Assembly (NCBI GenBank): GCA_017416155.1
Contig: JAFQDE010000007.1
Span: forward strand, 45,936-109,935
DNA from: Tyzzerella sp.
GTDB lineage: Bacteria > Bacillota > Clostridia > Lachnospirales > Lachnospiraceae
DNA: 64,000 nt
Direction of reading: 5' to 3'
In this document: one piece after another, positions 52,661-64,000 of the stretch
Numbering within the stretch: position 1 is the first letter of the stretch
How the letters are laid out: each line of letters starts with the position of its first letter
The notes under the pieces: model-generated
The model's database searches: none
What the model was told of the DNA's origin: nothing
The model's input: only the letters and a program-made list of their open reading frames with translations
Made by a program: the position numbers and the translations under genes

Positions 52661-52794
52661 TACGCTGATAATACTTTTCTTCCTTTTGCTCTTCTGGCTG
52701 ACAATACTTTTCTTCCGCCAGCTGTACTCATTCTAGCTCTAAATCCGTGAACTTTTGATCTAGATCTCTTTTTTGGTTGGAATGTCATTTTCAT
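52660..52794 (-). CDS. rpmH: 50S ribosomal protein L34
   Basis: A 44-residue basic protein ([17 protein letters not shown]...[20 protein letters not shown]...). It is the first gene of the rpmH-rnpA-yidD-yidC-jag operon and is divergent from dnaA across the origin. Confidence 0.96.
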   Translation of the reverse strand: MKMTFQPKKRSRSKVHGFRARMSTAGGRKVLSARRAKGRKVLSA

Positions 52795-52873
52795 TGATAT
52801 CCACCTCCTTGATTCTTTTCAAACCTATATATCATAACAATATAAGTATTTTCATGTTTTCATACCACGCATT

Positions 52874-52902
52874 ATTATAGTAAATAAATGGTTCCACGTC
52901 AA
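52874..52902 (-). promoter_or_regulatory. rpmH promoter
   Basis: TTGACG (52902-52897) and TATAAT (52879-52874), spacer 17 nt. The promoter abuts the first DnaA box of oriC at 52910. Confidence 0.8.
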
Positions 52903-52909
52903 GCATAAC

Positions 52910-53070
52910 TTATCCACAATTTTATCAACAAAATGTGGATAACTATTGGTTTTTATGTGGATAAGTTGTGAATTATATGTGGATAAATATTTTTTTATAC
53001 CTATTTTTCCTTATTTTTACAATATTTCTTTATGTGGATAACATTATCCACATTTAATAATTGTTGATAA
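52910..53070. other. oriC part 1: DnaA-box cluster between rpmH and dnaA
   Basis: Perfect boxes: TTATCCACA at 52910-52918 and 53044-53052, and TGTGGATAA at 52934-52942, 52956-52964, 52978-52986 and 53033-53041. Weaker: TTATCAACA 52922-52930 and TGTTGATAA 53062-53070. The intervening 52987-53030 is almost pure A/T. This fills most of the 353-bp gap between rpmH and dnaA and also covers the dnaA promoter region. Confidence 0.9.
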
Positions 53071-53147
53071 CATTTTATTTTTGATGTAAAATATTATGGA
53101 GATATTATCTTAACAGATATTAATTGTACGATTAGGAGTTATTAGTA

Positions 53148-54524
53148 ATGAACTTAGTAAAAGAAAAATGGGATGATATTATTCAAAAATTAAAGATAGA
53201 ATATGATATATATGATGTTTCTTTTAAAACTTGGATTTTACCTTTAAAAGTACATGAAGAAAAAGATTCAACGGTATCTATCATTGCTCCTTCCAGAGCA
53301 CATATTGATTTTATTATGAAAAAATACTTATTATACCTTCAAGTTTGCATTGAAGAAATTACCGGTATTGAATATAAAATCAACCTTATTACCGAAGAAG
53401 ATTCAGAATCTCTTTCATCAGAAAATTCTTTTACTAGAATGAACAATAAAATGAATTTATTTGAACAGGCAAATTTGAACCCAAAATATACTTTTGACAC
53501 TTTTGTAGTAGGAGGTAATAACAATTTTGCACATGCAGCATCACTTGCAGTTGCAGAATCTCCAGGTGAAATTTATAATCCTCTTTTCTTATATGGAGGA
53601 GTTGGACTTGGTAAAACTCATTTGATGCACTCTATTGCACACTTTATATTAGAAAGAGATCCGTCGAAAAAAGTATTATATGTAACAAGTGAAACATTTA
53701 CAAACGAATTGATTGATGCTTTAAAAAGTGGTAAATCAAGTGGAAGTAATGAGTCTGCAATTACTGCTTTTAGAGAAAAATATCGCAACATTGATGTTCT
53801 TTTAATTGATGACATTCAATTTATTATAGGAAAAGAAAGTACACAAGAAGAATTTTTCCACACTTTCAATCATCTACACGCGGCACACAAACATATTATT
53901 ATCTCCAGTGATAAACCTCCAAAAGATATTGAAACTTTGGAAGCCAGACTTAGAACCCGTTTCGAATGGGGTCTCATAGCAGATATTTCTTCTCCTGATT
54001 ATGAAACCAGAATGGCTATTCTTCGTAAAAAAGAAGAATTAGATTCTCTTCAAAGATATAATATTCCAAATGAAGTTATGCAATATATTGCTTCCAACGT
54101 AAAATCAAATATCAGAGAACTCGAAGGTTCTCTTAATAAATTAATTGCACTCCATAAATTAAAAAATGAAGAAATTAATATTATGTTAGCAGCTGAAGCT
54201 TTAAAAGATATTGTATCTCCGGAAGAAGGAAGACAAATTACACCTGAACTTATTTTAGATATTGTAGCAGAACATTATTCAATCTCTGTCTATGATTTAA
54301 AAAGTGGAAAAAGAAGTTCAAATGTAGCAATCCCAAGACAAGTAGCAATGTATTTATGTCGTGAAATGACAGATACTCCATTAAAATCTATTGGGATTAT
54401 GCTTGGAGGACGTGATCATTCCACAGTGAGTCATGGTGTAGATCGTGTTACTGATGAAATTACCAGAGATGAAGCTCTCAGTAACACAATTGATATTATT
54501 AAAAAGAAAATCAATCCTGTTTAA
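53148..54524 (+). CDS. dnaA: Replication initiator DnaA
   Basis: A 458-residue AAA+ initiator. Domain I (1-85) is followed by a linker, then Walker A GGVGLGKTHL (about 150-159), Walker B VLLIDDIQF and DnaA domain IV with the box-binding RDHSTVSHGVDR. It unwinds oriC. AGGAG precedes the ATG. It is flanked on both sides by its own binding sites. Confidence 0.98.
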   Translation: MNLVKEKWDDIIQKLKIEYDIYDVSFKTWILPLKVHEEKDSTVSIIAPSRAHIDFIMKKYLLYLQVCIEEITGIEYKINLITEEDSESLSSENSFTRMNNKMNLFEQANLNPKYTFDTFVVGGNNNFAHAASLAVAESPGEIYNPLFLYGGVGLGKTHLMHSIAHFILERDPSKKVLYVTSETFTNELIDALKSGKSSGSNESAITAFREKYRNIDVLLIDDIQFIIGKESTQEEFFHTFNHLHAAHKHIIISSDKPPKDIETLEARLRTRFEWGLIADISSPDYETRMAILRKKEELDSLQRYNIPNEVMQYIASNVKSNIRELEGSLNKLIALHKLKNEEINIMLAAEALKDIVSPEEGRQITPELILDIVAEHYSISVYDLKSGKRSSNVAIPRQVAMYLCREMTDTPLKSIGIMLGGRDHSTVSHGVDRVTDEITRDEALSNTIDIIKKKINPV

Positions 54525-54528
54525 AAAA

Positions 54529-54787
54529 TGTGGATAACTATGTGGATAAGTTGTTGATAGTGTGTGGATAACATGTTAATAACTTTTCATAATAAAAATT
54601 TAAAAAAGTTTTCCACATTTTGTCCACAGGTTTTCCACATACTTATACCCAAAGTTATCCACATAGGAAAGCCTTATAATATAAGGGCTGAGCGTAGTTA
54701 TCAACATATCCACAGCCCCTACTACTAATACTACTAAAATAATTAATAAATATATACATAAAAAATGCCCGAAAGGAGTTATCCACA
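54529..54787. other. oriC part 2: DnaA boxes between dnaA and dnaN
   Basis: Perfect TGTGGATAA boxes at 54529-54537, 54541-54549 and 54563-54571; TTATCCACA at 54655-54663 and 54779-54787. Near-matches: TGTTGATAG 54552-54560, TTTTCCACA 54609-54617 and 54631-54639, TTGTCCACA 54620-54628, TTATCAACA 54698-54706 and ATATCCACA 54706-54714. The last perfect box ends on the A of the dnaN start codon. Confidence 0.92.
54715..54770. other. DnaA-trio-like repeats and AT-rich unwinding element
   Basis: After the box pair at 54698-54714 comes a GC-rich GCCCC (54715-54719). Next are CTA-CTA-CTA-ATA-CTA-CTA (54719-54736), whose lower strand reads the 3'-GAT triplets of DnaA-trios, and then about 30 bp of almost pure A/T. 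This is the layout of the basal unwinding system described for Bacillus subtilis oriC. Confidence 0.8.
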
Positions 54788-55896
54788 TGAAAATTATTTG
54801 TTCAAAATCAAATCTCGTAAAAGGTGTTAGTATTGTTTCAAAAGCAGTACCATCAAAAACAACAATGCCAATATTAGAATGTATTCTGATTGATGCTACA
54901 ACAGACATTATAAAGTTTACAGCAAATGATATGGAACTTGGCATTGAAACAATTGTTGAAGGTAATATTTTAAGAAAAGGTATGATAGCAATTGATGCTA
55001 GAATTTTTTCTGAAATTGTTCGTAAGTTACCTGATAATGAAGTTGTTATAGAAGCAGATGATAATCTTCAGACAACGATTACTTGTGAAAAAGCAAAATT
55101 TAATATTTCTTCTAAAGCAGGAGATGAATTTTCATATCTGCCTTATGTAGAAAAAAATGAAATAATTACTTTGTCTCAATTCACTTTAAAAGAAATTATA
55201 AGACAAACTATTTTTTCTATTGCTGATAATGACAGTAATAAACTAATGACCGGTGAATTATTCCAAATTGAAGGAAATATGCTTCGCGTAGTTTCTTTGG
55301 ATGGCCATAGAATTTCCATTCGTAAGGCAGAGTTAAAAGAATCTTATGGTCCAAGAAAAGTAGTTGTTCCTGGAAAGACTCTTATGGAAGTAAGTAAGGT
55401 ATTATCAGGTGAAGTTGATAGTGAAGTAACTATTTCGTTTACTAATAATCATATTGTATTTGAATTTGACAATACAGTTGTAGTTTCACGTTTGATAGAA
55501 GGTGAATATTTTAGAATAGATCAAATGTTATCCAGCGACTATGAAACAAAAGTAAAAATTAATAAAAAAGAATTATTAAATTGTATAGACAGAGCTACGC
55601 TTCTTGTAAAAGAAGGAGATAAAAAACCGATTATCATCAATATTTTAGATGATATAATGGAACTTAAGATTAAATCTCAGATTGGTACCATGGACGAAGA
55701 AATTATAATTTCAAAAGAAGGTAAAGATTTGCTTATCGGATTTAATCCTAAATTCTTAATTGATGCTCTTCGCGTCATAGATGATGAAGAAGTTACTCTT
55801 TATCTTATGAATCCAAAAGCACCTTGTTTTATAAAAGATGACAAAGAAATGTATGTATATTTGATTTTGCCTGTTAATTTTAATGCCGGGGTGTAA
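54787..55896 (+). CDS. dnaN: DNA polymerase III sliding clamp, beta subunit
   Basis: A 369-residue clamp protein of three similar domains; it begins MKIICSKSNLVKGVSIVSKAVP and ends in LPVNFNAGV, close to the usual C-terminal LP(V/M)R pattern. It tethers the polymerase to DNA. AAAGGAG precedes the start, and a DnaA box overlaps this ribosome binding region. Confidence 0.96.
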   Translation: MKIICSKSNLVKGVSIVSKAVPSKTTMPILECILIDATTDIIKFTANDMELGIETIVEGNILRKGMIAIDARIFSEIVRKLPDNEVVIEADDNLQTTITCEKAKFNISSKAGDEFSYLPYVEKNEIITLSQFTLKEIIRQTIFSIADNDSNKLMTGELFQIEGNMLRVVSLDGHRISIRKAELKESYGPRKVVVPGKTLMEVSKVLSGEVDSEVTISFTNNHIVFEFDNTVVVSRLIEGEYFRIDQMLSSDYETKVKINKKELLNCIDRATLLVKEGDKKPIIINILDDIMELKIKSQIGTMDEEIIISKEGKDLLIGFNPKFLIDALRVIDDEEVTLYLMNPKAPCFIKDDKEMYVYLILPVNFNAGV

Positions 55897-56076
55897 ACAT
55901 GGAAGTAATTTATTTAAGAGATGAATTTATTAAACTTGGTCAATCTCTTAAAGCTGCAGGTTTTGTTGACTCCGGAGTAGAAGCTAAGGATGTCATTCAG
56001 GAAGGACTTGTTTTAGTAAACGGAGAAGTTGACACAAGAAGAGGAAGAAAATTATACGAAGGAGACGTAGTTTCTT

Positions 56077-59089
<3,013 letters not shown>

Positions 59090-59106
59090 AAACAGGAGAA
59101 TAGACA

Positions 59107-61578
59107 ATGGAAGATAATATTTTTGATAAAATCCAGGAAGTCGATTTAAAGAAGACGATGGAAACATCGTATATAGATTACGCGATGAGTGTTATCGCAT
59201 CGCGTGCCCTGCCGGATGTCAGAGATGGTCTAAAACCGGTACAGAGAAGAATTTTATATTCCATGATTGAACTTAACAATGGGCCGGATAAACCACATCG
59301 TAAATGTGCCCGTATTGTCGGTGATACCATGGGTAAATATCATCCGCACGGCGATAGTTCCATCTATGGTGCTCTCGTAAATATGGCACAGGAATGGTCA
59401 ACTAGATATCCACTTGTTGATGGTCACGGAAACTTCGGTTCTGTGGATGGAGATGGTGCAGCTGCCATGCGTTATACAGAGGCTCGTCTCAGTAAAATAT
59501 CTATGGAATTAACTGCAGATATCAACAAGAATACAGTTGATTTTGCACCAAACTTTGATGAAACAGAAAAAGAACCGGTTGTATTGCCGGCAAGATATCC
59601 AAATCTTCTGGTTAACGGAACTTCCGGTATTGCTGTAGGTATGGCAACAAATATTCCGCCACATAACCTTCGTGAAGTTATCGGTGCAGTTGTTAAGATT
59701 ATAGATGATCAGATAGAAGAAACAGGTGAAACAACCATAGAGGATATTCTCGAGATTGTGAAAGGGCCTGATTTTCCGACAGGAGCAACGATTTTAGGTA
59801 CAAGAGGTATCGAAGAAGCATACCGTACCGGACGCGGTAAAATTAGAGTGCGTGCCGTGACAGATATTGAGCCAATGACAAACGGAAAGAATCGTATCAT
59901 TGTAACAGAACTTCCGTACATGGTAAATAAAGCACGTTTAATTGAAAAAATTGCAGAACTTGTTCGCGATAAGAAAATTGACGGAATTACAGCTCTTGAA
60001 GACCAATCAAGTCGAGAGGGTATGAGAATCTGTATTGAACTTCGCCGTGATGTAAATGCGAATGTAATTCTAAATCAATTATACAAACATACACAACTTC
60101 AAGATACATTTGGTGTTATTATGTTGGCTTTGGTAAATAATGAACCAAGAGTACTGAATATTCTTGATATGCTTAAGTTCTACTTAAAACATCAAGAAGA
60201 AGTTGTGACAAGAAGAACACAGTTCGAACTGAATAAAGCAGAAGAAAGAGCTCATATTTTACAGGGATTATTGATTGCACTTGACAATATTGACCGAGTA
60301 ATCGCCATTGTTCGTGGTTCTAAAACGACGCAGATTGCGAAAGAAGGTTTGATAGCAGAATTTAAACTGACAGATGTACAGACTCAGGCAATTGTTGATA
60401 TGAGACTCCGTGCATTGACCGGTTTAGAGAGAGAAAAACTGGAAACAGAGTATGCCGAGCTCACACAGCGCATCGAAGAATTAAAAGCAATATTAGCTGA
60501 CCGCAAATTATTGCTGAAAGTGATTAAAGAGGAAATCTTAATTATCAGCGAAAAATATGGTGATGAGAGAAAAACTCAAATCGGATTCGATGAATTTGAT
60601 ATATCAATGGAAGATTTAATTCCGGAACAGGATGTTGTTATTACAAAAACAAAACTGGGATATATCAAACGTATGACAACTGATACATTTAAGAGCCAAA
60701 ATCGTGGCGGCAAAGGTATCAAAGGCATGCAGACCTTGGAAGAGGACTATGTAGAAGAGTTATTTATGACATCTTCGCATCATTATATTATGTTCTTTAC
60801 CAATACCGGACGAGTATATCGCTTAAAAGCTTATGAAATACCTGAGGCAAGCAGGACCTCCAGAGGAACTGCAATTGTCAACTTATTACAGCTTATGCCG
60901 GAAGAGAAGATTACTGCTATGATTCCGATTAAAGAATATGAAGAAGGACAATATCTCTTTATGGCGACGCAAAAAGGTCTTGTAAAGAAAACAAAGATTA
61001 CAGACTACTCAAATGTCAGAAAGACAGGGCTTGCAGCCATAACTCTTCGAGAAGATGATGAACTCATTGAAGTAAAATTCACGGATAAGACACAAGATGT
61101 AATTCTGGTTACAAAATATGGACATTGTATTCGCTTTGACGAGAATGATGTACGTTCTACAGGTAGAACTTCTATGGGTGTTAGAGGTATTAATCTAATT
61201 GACGGAGATGAGGTTGTTGCAATGCAACTTGCTTCACAAGGAAGTCAGATGTTGATTGTCTCTGAAAAAGGTCTTGGGAAGCGAACGAATATGGAAGAGT
61301 TCACAGCACAAAATCGTGGCGGTAAAGGTGTAAAATGTTATAAGATTACTGAAAAGACCGGTGAAGTAGTAGGTGCGAAAGCAGTAGATGAAGACAATGA
61401 GATTATGATTATTAATACAGAAGGTATTATTATACGTATGGAATGTAGTGGAATCTCTGTACTTGGTCGCATTACTTCAGGAGTGAAGCTTATCAATTTA
61501 AAAGAAAATGAAATTGTTGCAAGCATTGCAAAGGTAAGAGAAAGTAACATTGACGAAGTAGAAGAAAAACAAGAATAA
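59107..61578 (+). CDS. gyrA: DNA gyrase subunit A
   Basis: An 823-residue subunit with catalytic Tyr in AMRYTEARL (Tyr123). The C-terminal beta-pinwheel has two QNRGGKG motifs (the first is the GyrA box). AGGAGAA precedes the ATG. It follows gyrB by 17 nt and ends at a convergent terminator. Confidence 0.97.
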   Translation: MEDNIFDKIQEVDLKKTMETSYIDYAMSVIASRALPDVRDGLKPVQRRILYSMIELNNGPDKPHRKCARIVGDTMGKYHPHGDSSIYGALVNMAQEWSTRYPLVDGHGNFGSVDGDGAAAMRYTEARLSKISMELTADINKNTVDFAPNFDETEKEPVVLPARYPNLLVNGTSGIAVGMATNIPPHNLREVIGAVVKIIDDQIEETGETTIEDILEIVKGPDFPTGATILGTRGIEEAYRTGRGKIRVRAVTDIEPMTNGKNRIIVTELPYMVNKARLIEKIAELVRDKKIDGITALEDQSSREGMRICIELRRDVNANVILNQLYKHTQLQDTFGVIMLALVNNEPRVLNILDMLKFYLKHQEEVVTRRTQFELNKAEERAHILQGLLIALDNIDRVIAIVRGSKTTQIAKEGLIAEFKLTDVQTQAIVDMRLRALTGLEREKLETEYAELTQRIEELKAILADRKLLLKVIKEEILIISEKYGDERKTQIGFDEFDISMEDLIPEQDVVITKTKLGYIKRMTTDTFKSQNRGGKGIKGMQTLEEDYVEELFMTSSHHYIMFFTNTGRVYRLKAYEIPEASRTSRGTAIVNLLQLMPEEKITAMIPIKEYEEGQYLFMATQKGLVKKTKITDYSNVRKTGLAAITLREDDELIEVKFTDKTQDVILVTKYGHCIRFDENDVRSTGRTSMGVRGINLIDGDEVVAMQLASQGSQMLIVSEKGLGKRTNMEEFTAQNRGGKGVKCYKITEKTGEVVGAKAVDEDNEIMIINTEGIIIRMECSGISVLGRITSGVKLINLKENEIVASIAKVRESNIDEVEEKQE

Positions 61579-61580
61579 AG

Positions 61581-61606
61581 ATAGGAGGGTGATTCCACCC
61601 TCCTAT
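61581..61606. terminator. Bidirectional terminator between gyrA and the CBM9-like gene
   Basis: ATAGGAGGGTG (61581-61591) pairs perfectly with CACCCTCCTAT (61596-61606) around ATTC. It starts 2 bp after the gyrA stop, and its right arm contains the stop of the opposite gene. T-runs are weak. Confidence 0.7.
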
Positions 61607-62202
61607 TCAAATTCTAAGATACCATAATCGCATGGACGATGAAAACTCACCGGATTGGAAGTAATCATGTTCCAGCATAAATAATGTTGTTGAACAGTTT
61701 TATCTCCACACTTATAAAAGTTTCCACGCATCTTTGTTCCGGATATCGGTGCAAATTCAGGGAAGAATCTGCGAATAAATTCAAAAGGAACCTGGTATGT
61801 AATCTCCCAACCATCCTCTGTTCTTGTAGCAACAGGTGAAAATGGAATAGCAGAGCCAGGAACCAATCGCATGGAATCATGAATACCACTACCGATTCCT
61901 AAATAAACACAGCAATTTGGATTATATTCTATATTAAAATAGCGGTCATCGCCCCAAATTGGAGAAAAGAAAAATTCAAGACAACTGTCTTCGCAAACCT
62001 GAGACAGCACGTCGGTATATTCTGCACGAATATTAGCTTCTTTTGCTGCAAGACGTACGTATATAGCCTTTTCATCATAGCAAAGTTGTGCAGATGCCGC
62101 AATGTCTACCGCTTCCTCTTGAAGATGAATGTCGATAGGAGCAACAGGAATCGTTGTCCAATCTAAAGTTTCAGATTTTTTTGTAATAGTATAAGATTTC
62201 AT
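61603..62202 (-). CDS. CBM9-like carbohydrate-binding protein
   Basis: A 199-residue, cytosolic protein without signal peptide. It carries the CBM9-like pattern SAQLCYDEKAIYVRLAAKEAN, EDSCLEFFFSPIWGDDRYFN and WEITYQVPFEFIRRFFP. Stand-alone members are common in Firmicutes; function unclear. AAGGAGAA precedes the ATG at 62202; a Met 7 codons earlier lies inside the neighbour's end. Confidence 0.8.
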   Translation of the reverse strand: MKSYTITKKSETLDWTTIPVAPIDIHLQEEAVDIAASAQLCYDEKAIYVRLAAKEANIRAEYTDVLSQVCEDSCLEFFFSPIWGDDRYFNIEYNPNCCVYLGIGSGIHDSMRLVPGSAIPFSPVATRTEDGWEITYQVPFEFIRRFFPEFAPISGTKMRGNFYKCGDKTVQQHYLCWNMITSNPVSFHRPCDYGILEFE

Positions 62203-62215
62203 AACAAGTTCTCCT

Positions 62216-62665
62216 TTAAGCATTTAATTCTCTCATAATGATTTCAGCTGTTTTTACTACAGTTGTCTTAACCATTTCAATACAATGATTTTTTCTTTCC
62301 TGCGAATTTCTGTCGGGATAATCCTTAATCAGAATTCTGCAGCATGTAGCACCATTTGTAGCTTTAAAATAGTCGTGTAATTCTTTTGTTAATTCAAAAC
62401 ATTTACTAATCTTAGAATCACCCGGAGTACGTCTTCCGAAGAAATATCCTATCATCATAGTTCCACCGGCAAGAGCACCACAGATACAACCTCCTCCGCC
62501 AAGACCCCAAGGGAAACCGGAGCTCATTGCGATTGCATCATCAGATAAATCAATTTCAAAATGTTTGCGAATTGCATAAATTACAGATTCGGAACATGCA
62601 AAACCATTTGTAAATATTTCTACCGCATCTTTCTGAAGTTCTTCTAAATTTACGTTTGTTACCAT
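62216..62665 (-). CDS. C_GCAxxG_C_C family redox-type protein
   Basis: A 149-residue protein with the family's cysteine pattern: FACSESVIYAIRKHF, GGGGCICGALAGGTMMIG, a further Cys at CFELTKELHDYF, a CC pair (ATCCRIL) and CIEMV. These conserved cysteines suggest redox or metal-cluster binding. It is the upstream partner of the CBM9-like gene, 13 bp apart. Confidence 0.83.
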   Translation of the reverse strand: MVTNVNLEELQKDAVEIFTNGFACSESVIYAIRKHFEIDLSDDAIAMSSGFPWGLGGGGCICGALAGGTMMIGYFFGRRTPGDSKISKCFELTKELHDYFKATNGATCCRILIKDYPDRNSQERKNHCIEMVKTTVVKTAEIIMRELNA

Positions 62666-62798
62666 AGGATAACCTTCTTTCTGTATGTAATATAACCTTA
62701 TTATAATTCACAAAATAAGAAAAAACAATGTTAAGTCTGTTTACCTATAAAAAAAGATGATATAATATCATTACTATATATTAAGGAAGTAATTCACT

Positions 62799-63512
62799 AT
62801 GAAAAGAATAATATTTATGATTTTGAAAAATATAATATATGTCCCGGGAATGCTCATAAGGTTGCTCAGATGTGCTGCCAATGTAGATAAGTATACAGAT
62901 GTAGAAAGAAATCAATTGTTAAAAGAGATTGTAGGTCGTGCAAATCGCGGGGGAAATGTAACAATCGAGGTTACCGGAGTAGAAAATATACCAAATGAAA
63001 ATGGTTTTATCATGTATCCAAACCATCAGGGGATGTATGATATGCTCGCGTTGATTGATGTATGTCCAAGGCCGTTGTCTGTCGTATCGAAAAAAGAAGT
63101 TGCAAAAATTCCGTTGCTTCGTTCTGTATTTAAAGTTGATAAAGCAATTTTTATAGACCGTGAAAACGTAAAACAGTCTATGCAGGTTATCATGCAGGTT
63201 GCAAAGGAAGTAAGTGCCGGTAGAAATTTCGTTATTTTCCCGGAAGGAACGAGAAGTAAAAAAGGAAATATAGTGGGCGACTTCAAAGGAGGTAGTTTTA
63301 AAGCAGCGACAAAAGCGAAATGTCCTATTGTACCGGTTGCTCTTATCGATTCGTTTAAACCATTTGATACCAATTCATTAGAAAAAGTAACCGTGCAGGT
63401 TCATATACTAGAATCACTATTATATGAGGAATATAAAGATATGAAAACGGTTGAAATAGCAGAAGAAGTGAAACGTAGAATCGTAGATGTCGTAGAGCAT
63501 CAAAAAAAATAA
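62799..63512 (+). CDS. 1-acyl-sn-glycerol-3-phosphate acyltransferase (PlsC family)
   Basis: A 237-residue membrane-associated acyltransferase. Motifs are NHQGMYDMLAL (H-x4-D type), FIDRENVKQSMQVI and FPEGTRSKKG. The N-terminus has a short hydrophobic segment. It makes phosphatidic acid from lysophosphatidic acid. AAGGAAGT precedes the ATG. Confidence 0.9.
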   Translation: MKRIIFMILKNIIYVPGMLIRLLRCAANVDKYTDVERNQLLKEIVGRANRGGNVTIEVTGVENIPNENGFIMYPNHQGMYDMLALIDVCPRPLSVVSKKEVAKIPLLRSVFKVDKAIFIDRENVKQSMQVIMQVAKEVSAGRNFVIFPEGTRSKKGNIVGDFKGGSFKAATKAKCPIVPVALIDSFKPFDTNSLEKVTVQVHILESLLYEEYKDMKTVEIAEEVKRRIVDVVEHQKK

Positions 63513-63519
63513 AAAACCG

Positions 63520-63548
63520 TTGACAACATTGTATATTGAGGTTATAAT
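63520..63548 (+). promoter_or_regulatory. tRNA-Ser promoter
   Basis: TTGACA (63520-63525), 17-nt spacer, TATAAT (63543-63548): a full consensus promoter directly before the tRNA. Confidence 0.88.
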
Positions 63549-63581
63549 AATTTTTGCACTGCGAGTGAAAAGCAGTTATTC

Positions 63582-63669
63582 GGAGAAATACTCAAGAGGC
63601 CGAAGAGGCGCCCCTGCTAAGGGTGTAGGTCGGGTGACCGGCGCGAGGGTTCAAATCCCTCTTTCTCCG
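63582..63669 (+). tRNA. tRNA-Ser (anticodon GCT)
   Basis: An 88-nt class II tRNA with a long variable arm (GTAGGTCGGGTGACCGGC region). Acceptor GGAGAAA pairs with TTTCTCC, anticodon loop CTGCTAA gives GCT, T-loop GGTTCAAATCC, discriminator G and no encoded CCA. It reads AGC/AGU codons. Confidence 0.94.
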
Positions 63670-63679
63670 CTAAAAAGAG

Positions 63680-63716
63680 AACGGCAATTTAACATATAGA
63701 TTGCCGTTTTTTTTGC
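63680..63716 (+). terminator. Terminator of tRNA-Ser
   Basis: AACGGCAAT (63680-63688) pairs with ATTGCCGTT (63700-63708) around an 11-nt loop, followed by a run of Ts. It ends the tRNA unit before the rRNA promoter. Confidence 0.85.
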
Positions 63717-63774
63717 CTTTAGAAACAACAATTTTTAGCGATTTTTAAAAAGTAAAAAAATTTAAAGAAAAATG

Positions 63775-63804
63775 TTGACAAAGGTGTTTAACTTGTGATA
63801 TTCT
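63775..63804 (+). promoter_or_regulatory. rRNA operon promoter
   Basis: TTGACA (63775-63780), 18-nt spacer, TATTCT (63799-63804). A/T tracts upstream resemble an UP element. A leader of about 170 nt follows before 16S rRNA, with AGCAAAGAACATTGATAATT-type rrn leader sequence. Confidence 0.78.
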
Positions 63805-63980
63805 AATCTAGCTGTCGCAAGAGAGCAAAGAACATTGATAATTAAACAATAGATGACAAAACAAGCATTCCTGAAAATTTCTAAGAGAAAATTTCAAGAA
63901 CGGACATCGAAAAGATGACCTTAAAAACAGTAAAACAGGAACAGAATTGCTAGTAGTGATTCTGAACTTGGAACAAACAC

Positions 63981-64000
63981 TTTTAACGAGAGTTTGATCC
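63981..64000 (+). rRNA. 16S rRNA, 5' end (runs off the window)
   Basis: The last 20 bases include AGAGTTTGATCC, the universal start of 16S rRNA. The exact mature 5' end is approximate, and the gene continues outside the window. The operon is co-oriented with replication. Confidence 0.9.

Noticed and set aside
52660-52740. Internal duplication in rpmH (GRKVLSA twice)
   Set aside because: L34 proteins normally show this near-repeat, so it is not a new event.
60691-61336. Two QNRGGKG motifs in gyrA as an unusual doubled GyrA box
   Set aside because: A second similar motif in the C-terminal pinwheel is common in Firmicutes GyrA.
62666-62798. Small gene between the C_GCAxxG gene and plsC
   Set aside because: Only divergent promoter-like AT-rich sequence; no frame with a ribosome site.

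Overview
The window is a low-GC Firmicutes chromosome segment, most likely from an anaerobic, spore-forming Lachnospiraceae-type clostridium. The evidence is the combination of sporulation and spore genes (bofA, cwlD, spoIID, spoIIQ), an anaerobe's oxygen-defence cluster (perR, reverse rubrerythrin, rubredoxin, rubrerythrin), T-box control of ileS, and a classical clostridial origin region. The species cannot be named from the sequence alone.

The replication origin lies at about 52.9-54.8 kb. To its left, on the minus strand, runs rpmH-rnpA-yidD-yidC-jag-mnmE-mnmG-rsmG-parA-parB-DUF4446-serS-tRNA-Arg. To its right, on the plus strand, runs dnaA-dnaN-S4 protein-recF-gyrB-gyrA, then (after two minus-strand genes) plsC, tRNA-Ser(GCT) and the start of an rRNA operon at the window edge. 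DnaA-box clusters flank dnaA. A GC-rich spacer, DnaA-trio-like CTA repeats and an AT-rich unwinding region lie between dnaA and dnaN. Two parS sites lie between rsmG and parA. Most genes left of oriC are on the minus strand, so they are read in the direction of fork movement.

From 0 to 12.5 kb: bofA and a YaaL-like gene, dCMP deaminase, rpiB, a Sua5-phosphatase fusion, cwlD, then an accessory stretch. That stretch holds an AbiE-like toxin-antitoxin pair sandwiched between two copies of the cwlD 5' region, a PHP protein, a DUF234 ATPase, decayed glycosidase fragments, and an Rpn-type nuclease with an internal 12-bp repeat. A GH18/SH3 cell-wall hydrolase follows.

From 12.5 to 29 kb: mecA flanked by two DnaA-box clusters far from oriC, NlpC/P60 and MltG wall enzymes, the PerR/rubrerythrin cluster, pyridoxal kinase with a MocR-type regulator that lacks the cofactor lysine, a four-gene Gld-like ABC exporter operon, a HAD phosphatase, the spoIID-spoIIQ pair, and a short CDF transporter divergent from a TetR regulator. 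From 29 to 42 kb: tag, glgP and ileS (apparently one T-box-controlled unit), a zinc-ribbon membrane protein coupled to a DD-carboxypeptidase, an antiporter, DegV and an SGNH hydrolase.

The least ordinary items are the AbiE-like module with a perfect 15-bp operator and its cwlD-derived flanks, the two oriC-distal DnaA-box clusters, the Sua5 fusion whose phosphatase domain has lost its nucleophile, the lysine-less MocR protein, and a parS site embedded in a perfect 38-bp palindrome. No CRISPR array, transposase or prophage was recognised.
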